From positions 3,472,001-3,536,000 of the forward strand of contig NC_009614.1 of the NCBI RefSeq assembly GCF_000012825.1: a DNA stretch of 64,000 bases. Direction: 5' to 3'. Made by a program: the position numbers and the translations under genes. The stretch comes from Phocaeicola vulgatus ATCC 8482. Lineage in GTDB: Bacteria; Bacteroidota; Bacteroidia; Bacteroidales; Bacteroidaceae. The notes beneath the pieces were generated by a model, which searched no databases, was not told the origin of the DNA, and saw only the letters and a program-made list of their open reading frames with translations. Positions 56,047 through 64,000 of the stretch are shown here, piece after piece; the stretch's first letter is position 1; every line of letters starts with the position of its first letter.

Positions 56047-56094
56047 GTGAAATTAATTTATATACCCTTGATTACTAACCTATAATTAAAAAGA

Positions 56095-57345
56095 ATGAAC
56101 CTGCTGACCTTTATTGCCCCACTGGCTGTGGCGGCAACTTTTATGATGCCGGCCGATGCTGCAAATCACAAAGAATTACCGGCATTGGGAAATACTCATA
56201 TTCAAGTATTCGACAAAACCCCTGTTTGTTTTCGTCCCGATTCTTTCCCTAATTATACTCCTGCCAATGCTGACGGAGTGATCCGTCTGGTAAACGGGCG
56301 TATCATTTTAAAGAAAATAACCTTGCCCGATTATAAAAGGGATGTGGATGTTACTCTGAAAGTAACTGTAGCTTCCAATGGTGACCGTTGGGATAAATCT
56401 GGCTCTTGTTTTGTGCTTCCCAAAGAATCGGTGATTAATCTGATGAATATAGCCGAAGGCAAGAGGGCGTTTCCTGCGGTAGACAGTACCAAATATGAAA
56501 AAATGATTGGTATTGTTCCGGGTCAGGATTATGTGCCTACCCTTGAACTGATGCGTTTTATGACCCCGTTCGGTGTGGGGTATTATAGTTCGGATAATGA
56601 TTCTTTGAGCAGCAAGAGGCGTCCTGTATATATCCCGAAATGGGAAAAGAGTGTGACTTGGGTGCAGGATATTACCGATCTTTATCCGGCATTGGAGAGA
56701 GAGGCATACGTGGGAATTTATATTGATACATGGACTGCCGAGGGGTATGTGGCCAGTATGGAATTGGATGTGAAGGAGAGTAAGATCACTTGCGACGTGA
56801 TGCCGGAGCGCCGTGTGAAGCCTTTGATGAATACGGTGTATTATATCGGACAGACTTATCCGGATATTTTCTCACGCAAAGATGTGGTGATGGATTTTGA
56901 TATGCCGAAAGCTGCCAAGAATGTTCGTTTGAAGTATATTGTAACAGGTCACGGAGGACATAGTGGCGGAGATGAGTTTGTGGAGAAACGGAACATCGTG
57001 TCTGTTGATGGCAAGGAGGTGTTGAATTTCATTCCTTGGCGTGATGACTGTGCTTCTTTCCGCCGTTTTAATCCGGCCACGGGAGTATGGCTGATACCAC
57101 GAGTTGCCGCATATATAGGTGATAAGGGGTATACGACAAAAGAGATTGAAGAACCTTTGGCTTCTTCGGATTTGTCCCGTTCCAATTGGTGTCCGGGTAG
57201 CGATGTGATGCCTGAGGAGGCTGTTATTGGTGACTTGTCGGCCGGTAAACATTCTTTTAAGGTAAGTATCCCTGAGGCACAACAGGTAGATGGCAATAAA
57301 TTGAATCATTGGCTGGTTTCAGCTTATTTGGTTTGGGAGGAATAA
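56095..57345 (+). CDS. Peptide-N-glycosidase F-like enzyme
   Basis: 416 residues with a signal peptide (1-23). Two jelly-roll domains of the PNGase F type follow. By eye against E. meningoseptica PNGase F, catalytic Asp60 aligns with Asp100 (DRWDKSG), Glu206 with Glu294 (GGDEFV) and Glu118 with Asp211 (IDTWTAEG, a conservative change). The late [11 protein letters not shown] block matches the R-x-x-W-C-P-G motif. PNGase F removes whole N-glycans from Asn. The protein is about 60 residues longer than the classic enzyme, between signal and first domain. It stands alone with its own terminator, away from any glycan-uptake genes. Export suggests action on host or dietary glycoproteins. Confidence 0.88.
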
Positions 57346-57377
57346 CTTTTCCCGATTATTAATAGCTGCTGGAGCGG

Positions 57378-57427
57378 TTTGAATCTTTCCGAATATGAAT
57401 GGTGAATTTCTTTCGGAAGGATTCAAA
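57378..57427. terminator. Two-way terminator after the PNGase F-like gene
   Basis: TTTGAATC...TTCCGAA pairs with TTCGGAA...GATTCAAA (57378-57393 with 57412-57427), placed between convergent genes. Confidence 0.75.
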
Positions 57428-57449
57428 GCCTCTTTGCGGTAAATGGACA

Positions 57450-58166
57450 TTATTTGTTTTTTCTTTTCATGCTGCGGATGATTTCTTTGTCCTCCGTGCT
57501 TACCCGATAAGATTCTATGATTTTTTGTAGTGCCTTATTGTAAGTAAAGTCATCTAAATGATTTTCCTTCAGATAGTTCATCGTTTTTTGAGGAAACTTG
57601 ACATAACATACGGATAAAGCCCATGCTACAGCCATCTTCACATAATATCCTTCGTGACTGATCCGGTCCATCCATTGCAATACGTTGTCTATATACTCTT
57701 CGTCAATATAATGAGCCATTGCCATTACTACTCCGAAACGTATTTCATATTCTTTGTCGGATTTCATCCGGTCTTCCAAAAATAGCCAGACCCTTTTCTT
57801 GTTCTTGTCCACAAACCGTTGTTTGCCGTAAAAGTCAAAGGTGTCACAAACAGACCAACTGTTGATGATGGCAACAAACCGGGCAACCAGTGAAAGATAT
57901 GCTTGCGTGTCTTTCATTTTCAGATTACTTATTACCATACCTTGTAGCATACGTTCCTCCATATAATAAGTATCCGCAGTCTGTAGATAACTCTCCCAGT
58001 CATCTTTGGCAATTTGTGCTCCTAACCGCCTTAGGGCAGGGATGCGGATACCCAATACATTTTCTATTCCCGGATGCAGCGATTCGGTGAACTTTTTATT
58101 TTCATTTTCTGCCAGTTGCAGCAAATTTTCTTTTATGGTCAATCCATTGATACGATATTCGTCCAT
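57450..58166 (-). CDS. AlkD-like DNA alkylation-repair protein
   Basis: 238 residues, all-helical HEAT-like repeats. Blocks match the AlkD family: GIRIPALRRLGAQI, NSWSVCDTFDF and RFGVVMAMAHYI (the W and D lie where AlkD contacts the damaged strand). AlkD excises bulky or positively charged alkylated bases without base flipping. The C-terminus is Lys/Arg-rich. It lies 20 bases downstream of the GNAT gene in one operon. Substrate range is not readable. Confidence 0.85.
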   Translation of the reverse strand: MDEYRINGLTIKENLLQLAENENKKFTESLHPGIENVLGIRIPALRRLGAQIAKDDWESYLQTADTYYMEERMLQGMVISNLKMKDTQAYLSLVARFVAIINSWSVCDTFDFYGKQRFVDKNKKRVWLFLEDRMKSDKEYEIRFGVVMAMAHYIDEEYIDNVLQWMDRISHEGYYVKMAVAWALSVCYVKFPQKTMNYLKENHLDDFTYNKALQKIIESYRVSTEDKEIIRSMKRKNK

Positions 58167-58186
58167 TTTGTTTTTGTAAGATAGGG

Positions 58187-58684
58187 TTAGATTTTCAGTC
58201 CCATGATATAATCGTTCATATAATATCCGTTGCCTATATGGAAATCTCCTTCTGCAACTTTTTCCATTCCCAAATGTTGGTAGAATTGTAAAGCCTTATT
58301 GTTACGGTTTACATTCAAATGCATTTCGCAAGGTCCGGGATGGATTTCTTTAATTGCTTTGACGGCCTGCTCAAATAGTGCTTTGCCCAACCGGCAACCT
58401 TGAAAAAGGGGAAGTACATAGATTTTCTGCAGATGAAATAAATGTTCTCCTTCGGGCTGTATGGAAACATATCCGGCAGCTTCTCCATCTTTGTAAGCTA
58501 TGTAATAGATGTGCCCTTCCTCTTCCATTTGTTTACGCAGGTTTTTCGGAGAGTACATCCAGTCCATCATGTAATCCAATTGTTCTTTTGAAAGAATTTC
58601 CCGGTAGGTAGCCGGAAACACGATCTGAGCCATCTCGTTAATCAACTGAATATCATTGGTCGTTGCCTTTTTTATGGTAAACAT
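58187..58684 (-). CDS. GNAT-family N-acetyltransferase
   Basis: 165 residues. The acetyl-CoA loop reads PLFQGCRLGKALFEQA (Q-x-x-G-x-G/A type, here QGCRLG), preceded by IYVLP and followed by LHLNVNRNNKALQFYQHLGM, the classic C-terminal GNAT block. Acceptor unknown. First gene of the operon with the AlkD-like gene. Confidence 0.9.
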   Translation of the reverse strand: MFTIKKATTNDIQLINEMAQIVFPATYREILSKEQLDYMMDWMYSPKNLRKQMEEEGHIYYIAYKDGEAAGYVSIQPEGEHLFHLQKIYVLPLFQGCRLGKALFEQAVKAIKEIHPGPCEMHLNVNRNNKALQFYQHLGMEKVAEGDFHIGNGYYMNDYIMGLKI

Positions 58685-58719
58685 GATCTTTATATCTTTT
58701 TAGTGTTATAACGAGAGGC

Positions 58720-58727
58720 AAAGATAA
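58720..58727 (-). promoter_or_regulatory. -7 box of the GNAT-alkD operon
   Basis: TATCTTTG on the minus strand, 35 bases before the GNAT start; a full consensus match. Confidence 0.65.
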
Positions 58728-58806
58728 ACTTTTTGCAAGAAAAAAAGGGGCTTCCTTTCTTTTTCTTGTTTAAATATTAATTTATGCAAAATAGTAGAAC
58801 TATGTA

Positions 58807-58837
58807 ATACAAGGTACTTGTATAATACATATATTTG
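58807..58837 (+). promoter_or_regulatory. PadR operator and promoter
   Basis: ATACAAG-GTA-CTTGTAT (58807-58823) is a perfect 17-bp palindrome, within a longer dyad ATGTA...TACAT (58803-58830). -7 box TATATTTG is at 58830-58837. The palindrome covers the -33 region of the padR-pspC operon, which fits self-repression by PadR. Confidence 0.7.
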
Positions 58838-58860
58838 TGCCAAACAAAGTATTATAGATT

Positions 58861-59187
58861 ATGAATGTAGACAATGTACGATCTCAGATGCGCAAAGGAA
58901 TGCTGGAATACTGCATTTTATTGTTGTTGCACAAAGAGCCGTCATATGCTTCGGATATCATTCAAAAATTGAAAGAAGCCCGGCTCATTGTAGTAGAAGG
59001 GACGCTTTATCCGCTGCTTACCCGGCTGAAAAACGATGACCTGCTCTCATACGAATGGGTAGAGTCCACTCAGGGACCACCTCGTAAATATTATAGTCTC
59101 ACTCCTCAGGGTGAAACATTCCTTAGCGGACTGGAGGCTGCCTGGGAGGAGCTGGCGAATACAGTGAATCATTTAAAAAACAATTAA
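58861..59187 (+). CDS. PadR-family transcriptional regulator
   Basis: 108 residues, the short PadR type. The winged helix has ILLLLHKEPSYASDII and EGTLYPLLTRLKNDDLL with the YPLL recognition region and the wing GPPRKYYSLTPQG. PadR dimers repress linked genes, often membrane-stress genes. It is followed after 12 bases by the PspC-like gene it probably controls. Confidence 0.92.
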   Translation: MNVDNVRSQMRKGMLEYCILLLLHKEPSYASDIIQKLKEARLIVVEGTLYPLLTRLKNDDLLSYEWVESTQGPPRKYYSLTPQGETFLSGLEAAWEELANTVNHLKNN

Positions 59188-59199
59188 AAACAGGATACA

Positions 59200-60246
59200 A
59201 TGAAAAAGACTTTAACCATAAATTTAGGAGGTACCGTTTATTATATAGACGAAGACGCTTACCATTTGTTGGATAACTATTTAACTAACCTGCGTATTCA
59301 CTTCTGTCGTGAGGAGGGAGCGGAAGAAATTGTACATGATATAGAATTACGTATCTCTGAGCTGTTTACCGACCGTTTGAATGAAGGTAAACAGGTTATT
59401 ACCATTGAAGATGTGGAAGAAATCATAGCCCGGATGGGTAAACCCGAAGATCTTTCCGATGAAGAAAGTGGAGAAGCATCGGGTTCGGAAAAACAAAAAG
59501 GAACCACTATGCGCCGCTTGTTTCGTGATCCGGACAATAAGGTACTAGGTGGAGTGGCTTCCGGACTGGCTGCTTATATGGGATGGGATGTTACTTGGGT
59601 ACGTATCATTCTATTGGTTCTTGGTTTCTTTGTTCATGGGGTGATATTGGCTTATATCATAGCGTGGATTATTATTCCTATGGCGCGTACCGCTCCCGAG
59701 AAACTCGCCATGAAGGGGGCTGCTATTAATGTGGAGAATATAGGCAAGACTGTAACAGACGGATTTGAAAAAGTGAATGATTATGTACGCTCAGACCGTC
59801 CTAGGAGTATCTTGCAAAAGATAGGGGAGGGGATTGTGTCTGTGGCAGGGTTCCTTATCAAGTTCCTGCTTGTTTTCATTGCTATTTGCTGTGCGCCTGT
59901 ATTGTTTGTATTATTGATTGTCTTTTTTGCATTGCTGATGGCGGCTACGGGACTGATTGCTGCATTGCCGGCTGTGCTTTATGAGGTGCTGCCTGCGGTT
60001 AATTGGGCTACGGTGGGTAGCTCTCCGGGGTTGACTGTCGCTATGTCCGTAGCAGGTATTCTGGTTATCGGTATTCCTATTATAGGACTGATACACATGC
60101 TGATGCGTCATTTTGGAGGTTGGCAACCCATGTCCATTGTAACTAAAATTATATTTATCGTATTGTGGCTCATCGCGTTGGGAGTGGGTGTTTTCTTTGT
60201 ACTGAATGATCCAAATATTGCTTCAATGATATCGTATAGTTTATAA
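59200..60246 (+). CDS. PspC-domain membrane protein
   Basis: 348 residues. N-terminal cytosolic region (1-100) with [12 protein letters not shown] and [16 protein letters not shown], then a PspC domain (about 105-165; [19 protein letters not shown] then two TM parts) and further TM segments (about 210-260, 272-292, 310-335). PspC-type proteins sense envelope stress. Co-transcribed with PadR. The extra membrane part is long compared with E. coli PspC. Confidence 0.9.
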   Translation: MKKTLTINLGGTVYYIDEDAYHLLDNYLTNLRIHFCREEGAEEIVHDIELRISELFTDRLNEGKQVITIEDVEEIIARMGKPEDLSDEESGEASGSEKQKGTTMRRLFRDPDNKVLGGVASGLAAYMGWDVTWVRIILLVLGFFVHGVILAYIIAWIIIPMARTAPEKLAMKGAAINVENIGKTVTDGFEKVNDYVRSDRPRSILQKIGEGIVSVAGFLIKFLLVFIAICCAPVLFVLLIVFFALLMAATGLIAALPAVLYEVLPAVNWATVGSSPGLTVAMSVAGILVIGIPIIGLIHMLMRHFGGWQPMSIVTKIIFIVLWLIALGVGVFFVLNDPNIASMISYSL

Positions 60247-60253
60247 AATACAC

Positions 60254-60314
60254 TATCTTTGCAGATGGAAAGTTGGGAATCAAGAGGTGTTTTGTTCTCA
60301 ACTCTCCGTTTTTT
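60254..60314 (+). promoter_or_regulatory. purT promoter followed by a terminator-like leader hairpin
   Basis: -7 box TATCTTTG (60254-60261). From about the expected start site, GGAAAGTTGGGAA (60267-60279) pairs with TTCTCAACTCTCC (60295-60307; one mismatch, one wobble), followed by GTTTTTTG. Either it ends the padR-pspC transcript or it attenuates purT, whose start is at 60344. Confidence 0.6.
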
Positions 60315-60343
60315 GTAAGGAATATCAAACATATATAAATACT

Positions 60344-61513
60344 ATGACTAAGAAGATTTTATTGCTGGGTTCTGGCGAATTAGGTAAGGAATTCGTCATT
60401 GCGGCAAAACGTAAAGGGCAGTATGTTATTGCTTGCGACTCTTATGCAGGTGCTCCGGCCATGCAGGTGGCTGATGAATTTGAAGTGTTCAGTATGCTTG
60501 ACGGTGATGCGTTGGATGCTGTGGTAGCCAAACACAAGCCGGATATAATTGTGCCTGAAATTGAAGCTATCCGTACCGAACGTCTGTATCATTTGGAACA
60601 GGAAGGTATTCAAGTAGTGCCGAGTGCCCGTGCAGTGAATTTCACGATGAACCGCAAGGCCATTCGTGATTTGGCAGCTAAGGAATTAGGATTAAAGACA
60701 GCCAAGTATTTCTATGCCAAGTCTTTGGAAGAATTGCAGGAGGCCGCAAAAGAGATTGGTTTTCCCTGTGTGGTGAAACCTTTGATGTCTTCATCCGGCA
60801 AAGGCCAGTCTTTGGTCAAGAGCGCGGATGAGTTGGAACAGGCATGGCATTATGGGTGTGAAGGCAGTCGTGGAGATATTAAAGAATTGATCATTGAGGA
60901 ATTTATTCAGTTCGATAGTGAGATTACTTTGCTCACCGTCACTCAGAAAAACGGTCCTACTTTGTTCTGTCCGCCTATCGGACATGTACAGAAAGGGGGA
61001 GATTATAGGGAAAGTTTCCAGCCGGCGCACATTGATCCCGAACATTTGAAGGAGGCACAGCGTATGGCCGATAAAGTGACGGCGGCTTTGACCGGTGCGG
61101 GAATCTGGGGAGTTGAATTTTTCTTGAGTCATGAAAACGGAGTTTATTTCTCCGAACTTTCTCCCCGTCCGCATGATACCGGAATGGTGACTTTGGCAGG
61201 TACTCAGAATTTAAATGAGTTTGAGTTGCATCTGCGTGCGGTGTTAGGCCTTCCTATCCCTGAAATTACACAAGAACGCATAGGGGCCAGTGCAGTGATT
61301 CTTTCTCCAATTGCCAGCAAGGAAGCTCCCCGTTATCGTGGTGAAGAGGAAGTTTGTAAGGAGACAAATACTTATCTCCGTATTTTTGGTAAACCTTATA
61401 CAAAATTGAACCGCCGTATGGGAGTTGTGGTTTGTTATGCTCCTAATGGCAGTGACTTGGACGCTTTGCGTGACAAGTGCAAGGCTGCTGCTGCAAAGGT
61501 AGAGGTGTATTAA
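60344..61513 (+). CDS. purT: Formate-dependent phosphoribosylglycinamide formyltransferase
   Basis: ATG 60344 gives 389 residues; the frame extends upstream only into the leader hairpin. PurT ATP-grasp features: [22 protein letters not shown], the ATP-grasp loop [24 protein letters not shown] and [15 protein letters not shown] (metal site). PurT makes formyl-GAR from formate, an alternative to folate-dependent PurN. No other purine gene is adjacent. A terminator follows. Confidence 0.93.
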   Translation: MTKKILLLGSGELGKEFVIAAKRKGQYVIACDSYAGAPAMQVADEFEVFSMLDGDALDAVVAKHKPDIIVPEIEAIRTERLYHLEQEGIQVVPSARAVNFTMNRKAIRDLAAKELGLKTAKYFYAKSLEELQEAAKEIGFPCVVKPLMSSSGKGQSLVKSADELEQAWHYGCEGSRGDIKELIIEEFIQFDSEITLLTVTQKNGPTLFCPPIGHVQKGGDYRESFQPAHIDPEHLKEAQRMADKVTAALTGAGIWGVEFFLSHENGVYFSELSPRPHDTGMVTLAGTQNLNEFELHLRAVLGLPIPEITQERIGASAVILSPIASKEAPRYRGEEEVCKETNTYLRIFGKPYTKLNRRMGVVVCYAPNGSDLDALRDKCKAAAAKVEVY

Positions 61514-61540
61514 TATCTTGTATTGATGGATATAAAATAA

Positions 61541-61572
61541 AGGTCCGGGCTTTCCCAAGTCCGGACTTTTTG
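61541..61572 (+). terminator. Intrinsic terminator after purT; gap 61514-62054
   Basis: AGGTCCGG (61541-61548) pairs with TCCGGACT (61560-61567), followed by TTTTTG. The rest of the gap holds no open gene; it contains the separate promoter and hairpin described for 61832-61957. Confidence 0.85.
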
Positions 61573-61831
61573 TTGTTCCGAAGGTATGCTTCCCTGGAAC
61601 AAGGTTTTATAGTCTCTCTTTTGTGACTAACATTACAGAGAAATAATAATAGAGAGAACTCCACATCAATGGTTACGGTATAATAAGATAAATTCTTTTT
61701 GGCAAAATTGCAACATTTAATAATCTCAGACAATACCTACAAATAATGATTTTGATAGATACCTTTTCTACTTTCGTTTATTATAGTTATAAATAGGGAT
61801 GTCTGACTGTCCAGAATACCTATATCATGGA

Positions 61832-61862
61832 TTGCACAGACAGATGGCAAACCTTATCTTTG
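61832..61862 (+). promoter_or_regulatory. Orphan consensus promoter
   Basis: -33 TTGC (61832-61835), 19-base spacer, -7 TATCTTTG (61855-61862), then CATTG. The spacing and boxes are near-ideal, yet no gene follows on this strand. Confidence 0.75.
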
Positions 61863-61867
61863 CATTG

Positions 61868-61957
61868 TAAATAAGTCATATAAAAATTACGTAAACCACA
61901 AGTTAGTTATTAGTTAGTAGTCTCCCTGCGAAGTGATTCGCGGGGAGTGCTTCTTTT
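61868..61957 (+). ncRNA. Candidate small RNA, about 90 nt
   Basis: The predicted transcript runs from the orphan promoter to a strong intrinsic terminator: CTCCCTGCGAA (61922-61932) pairs with TTCGCGGGGAG (61937-61947; one G-U pair) around loop GTGA, a GNRA tetraloop, then TGCTTCTTTT. No ATG-started frame of any length exists in it. It is AT-rich and unstructured 5' of the terminator, as many regulatory sRNAs are. It is not a tRNA. Confidence 0.6.
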
Positions 61958-62054
61958 ATGGGGTAATTTCCTTTTTTTATAGTGTTTCAGGTTCTTTGTC
62001 CAAGTTGGTTTCTATTTGTTTCGGAAAGGATAGCTTTTCATTGATGGATGAGGG

Positions 62055-64000
62055 CTATCCGTTTGCGTAGCTATGCATTCCTCCTAACAGAAAATTCACT
62101 CCGAAGTAAGTAATCAGTACTGTTATAAAAGCAGTTATACAGAAAACATGAAAAAACATGGTGCGATGAAACCATGGCAGTGATCTCGGATGCAGTGCCA
62201 AGGCATATACCAGCATGGTGATTAAGGCCCATACTTCTTTAGGATCCCATCCCCAATAGCGTCCCCATGATACGTTTGCCCATACAGCACCAATGAAAAT
62301 ACCGATAGCGAGTAAGAAAATTGCCGGATAAAGAATTATTTGGCTTATTATCTGCAATCGTTCTATTTGTTCTTTGCATTCTTTCTGTGATTGGTGGAGT
62401 ATGACCGCTGTTACACCATTCAGCATGATAAATGCCAGCAGCGAATAAGCGATCATGATAACTACTACGTGGATACTCAATAATGGAGATTGCAGAACCG
62501 GCATCAGTTGTGTGATTTGTGGGTTTGATTCTCCCAGCATGGATACCATCAGCGTAAGTCCGCAAAGCAGGAAACCGAAAGGGAGCAACATTGCGAATTT
62601 ACGTTGTAGCAGAAAAGTGAGCAATAGCGTACACCATGCCATGAACTGCATGGTTTCGAAGCCGTTGGACAATGGCAGATGATTGCTCACATAACCACGC
62701 AGGCAGATAGCAGCCGACAAATAGGTAAAAACAATCCATAGCAAAATATTCAATATTATGATTGCCTTCCGGCTTGTTCTCTTTTGCGATGCCATGCAAT
62801 GGCAATAATAGATAAAACATATCAGGCCGATGCAAATACATGCCATGGCGACAGATTTGCTATAATCAAATTGATTATATATTTTCTCAGCCTTGAATTT
62901 ATTATCTGCAGGAAGCAGTCCGTCACACTCTTTCTGCTGGTATTTCTTGATTTTTTCTAATAACAGGCAGGCATCATTGTACTTTTTCATCACAATCATT
63001 TCGTTTACATAACTCATAGATTTACGAATGAATACCCATTTGTCATTATCCATATCTTGAGGTAATTGGTCGCTTTGCGAATACCATTCCAATGTCTTTC
63101 CGGCTATATTGCGACAAGGGAATATTTTCATCATGGCACCGGTACATACTAAATTGATGATATTGAATTTCTCATCAGCTTCTTCTATGCCTCGTTTGTC
63201 AGTCACCTGTTCTCCTGAACGGATATGGTTCATCATTTTTTCCAGCTTGTATTCATTAATGGTACTGATATAGTCTTTCAGCCTGGCGTAATTCCCTTCT
63301 ATTTCCAGTAATTTACGGGCTTCATTACTCTTGATTCGTATAATTGGCTCATTTTTCCAACTGTCATAATAAAACAGCCATCCGGTAAGTACTTCTTCTG
63401 GTGTCAGTCCTTTATATGAGGAACTACCGTAAAGTTTGATTGTAAAATCACGGGCAAAGGTTTGTAAAGGACAGATACGGTTGTTGTATAAAATATATAA
63501 ATCTCCAAAATGTTCGGCTACTTCGCGCGGAAGCACCTTGGGGGATGGATTGTTTGCTTTGAGAAAATTACTGTTGAGACTGAATGCGAATAAAAGCAAG
63601 ATGACTGTCAAGCTTCTGTGTAGCAAAGGGCTTTTCAGCAGTTGGCGGAACCGACTTTGCGGGCTGAAGAAAAAGAAAACGGTGGAAAGTAGCAATAAAG
63701 TATATCCTGCATAAGTGATTCCTATACCATAAGGATCATGAGATACACTAAATACGCTTCCTTCATTATCTTCACTGTAGCCTGATTGATAAAAGCGATA
63801 GTGCTGGTATGAAAATATATGATTCATGGAAACCTTCCCCTGTATCTGGCGGTGGCAGTCTTTGTCTGCTACTGAAATATGACTGATAAAGTCCATTGGA
63901 GCCAAGGTTCCTTTGTAATAAATAATTTCAAATTGGTTTAGTGTGATGCTGAAAGGTAGCTGGTGGGAAATTCCTTTGGAATCGGTGAAAGAGGTCTGTT
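62055..64000 (-). CDS. ResB/CcsA (CcsBA-type) cytochrome c assembly protein, 5' end outside window
   Basis: The reading frame stays open on the minus strand to base 64000, so the start lies beyond the window; ATGs inside are internal. The visible part has the end of a ResB-type periplasmic region (HQLPFSITLNQFEIIYYKGT reads through the apparent start), a long loop domain (about 250 residues), and a CcsA domain with the haem-handling motif WGRYWGWDPKEVW and flanking His residues. The fused protein moves haem to apocytochrome c. It probably continues an operon with cytochrome genes outside the window. The candidate sRNA lies beyond its 3' end on the other strand. Confidence 0.85.
   Translation of the reverse strand, partial: QTSFTDSKGISHQLPFSITLNQFEIIYYKGTLAPMDFISHISVADKDCHRQIQGKVSMNHIFSYQHYRFYQSGYSEDNEGSVFSVSHDPYGIGITYAGYTLLLLSTVFFFFSPQSRFRQLLKSPLLHRSLTVILLLFAFSLNSNFLKANNPSPKVLPREVAEHFGDLYILYNNRICPLQTFARDFTIKLYGSSSYKGLTPEEVLTGWLFYYDSWKNEPIIRIKSNEARKLLEIEGNYARLKDYISTINEYKLEKMMNHIRSGEQVTDKRGIEEADEKFNIINLVCTGAMMKIFPCRNIAGKTLEWYSQSDQLPQDMDNDKWVFIRKSMSYVNEMIVMKKYNDACLLLEKIKKYQQKECDGLLPADNKFKAEKIYNQFDYSKSVAMACICIGLICFIYYCHCMASQKRTSRKAIIILNILLWIVFTYLSAAICLRGYVSNHLPLSNGFETMQFMAWCTLLLTFLLQRKFAMLLPFGFLLCGLTLMVSMLGESNPQITQLMPVLQSPLLSIHVVVIMIAYSLLAFIMLNGVTAVILHQSQKECKEQIERLQIISQIILYPAIFLLAIGIFIGAVWANVSWGRYWGWDPKEVWALITMLVYALALHPRSLPWFHRTMFFHVFCITAFITVLITYFGVNFLLGGMHSYANG

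Noticed and set aside
62055..63905. Complete 616-residue CcsA protein starting at 63905
   Set aside because: The frame stays open and shows ResB-like coding sense to base 64000, so the true start is outside the window.

Overview
The window reads as a chromosomal segment of a gut Bacteroidales (Bacteroides/Phocaeicola type). Support: many gene starts carry the Bacteroidota promoter box TAnnTTTG about 20-150 bases upstream; there are three TonB-dependent receptors with carboxypeptidase-regulatory-like N-termini; the primary sigma factor is the short 286-residue form; ribosomal protein S16 has a long Ala/Glu/Lys tail; and a four-gene pectin cassette has the gene order I remember for B. thetaiotaomicron BT1020-BT1017. 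I see no tRNA, rRNA, CRISPR array, prophage or intact insertion sequence.

Layout. 1-3990: end of a periplasmic 5'-nucleotidase, a small His-rich membrane protein and a TonB receptor. 4079-6190 (minus): a large KamA-like radical SAM protein. 6510-15376 (plus): a cassette for rhamnogalacturonan II (RG-II) with a GH143/GH142-like bifunctional enzyme, a GH78 rhamnosidase, a GH28 polygalacturonase and a CE19-like pectin methylesterase. 15839-18976 (minus): a hybrid sensor kinase, divergent from an AraC regulator and an RclC-like membrane protein. 21155-23778: HtrA protease and the primary sigma factor. 24000-26050: small exported proteins and a clostripain-family lipoprotein. 26153-34801: Nramp metal transporter, CPA1 antiporter and MATE pump (minus), HAD phosphatase, PanB, MFS transporter and EttA. 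35171-43498: an Oar-like TonB receptor, then a second TonB receptor with a partner lipoprotein. 43896-46068: Rpn-type nuclease, S16 (minus) and ferritin. 46145-46502: a decayed element holding the 3' end of an IS66-type transposase. 46520-54314 (minus): esterase, OPT transporter, outer-membrane protein, phosphoesterase lipoprotein, DUF1573 protein, diacylglycerol kinase and a RelA/SpoT homologue. 54458-57345: DUF4301 protein and a PNGase F-like N-glycanase. 57450-58684 (minus): AlkD-like glycosylase and GNAT acetyltransferase. 58861-61513: PadR/PspC pair and PurT. 61868-61957: candidate small RNA. 62055-64000 (minus): ResB/CcsA cytochrome c assembly protein, cut by the window edge.

How the genes fit together. 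The RG-II cassette (backbone hydrolase, rhamnosidase, DHA/arabinofuranose-removing enzyme, methylesterase) and the N-glycanase fit a life on plant and host glycans. Ferritin, Nramp and the His-rich protein/TonB pair suggest metal handling; RclC-like, HtrA and RelA-type proteins suggest stress responses. The least explained signals are RNA-level or regulatory: a perfect 16-bp hairpin inside the GH78 signal-peptide region, a terminator-like hairpin inside dgkA, nested dyads at the htrA promoter, and an orphan promoter-terminator unit at 61832-61957. All family and function calls are by eye from motifs; no database search was run.
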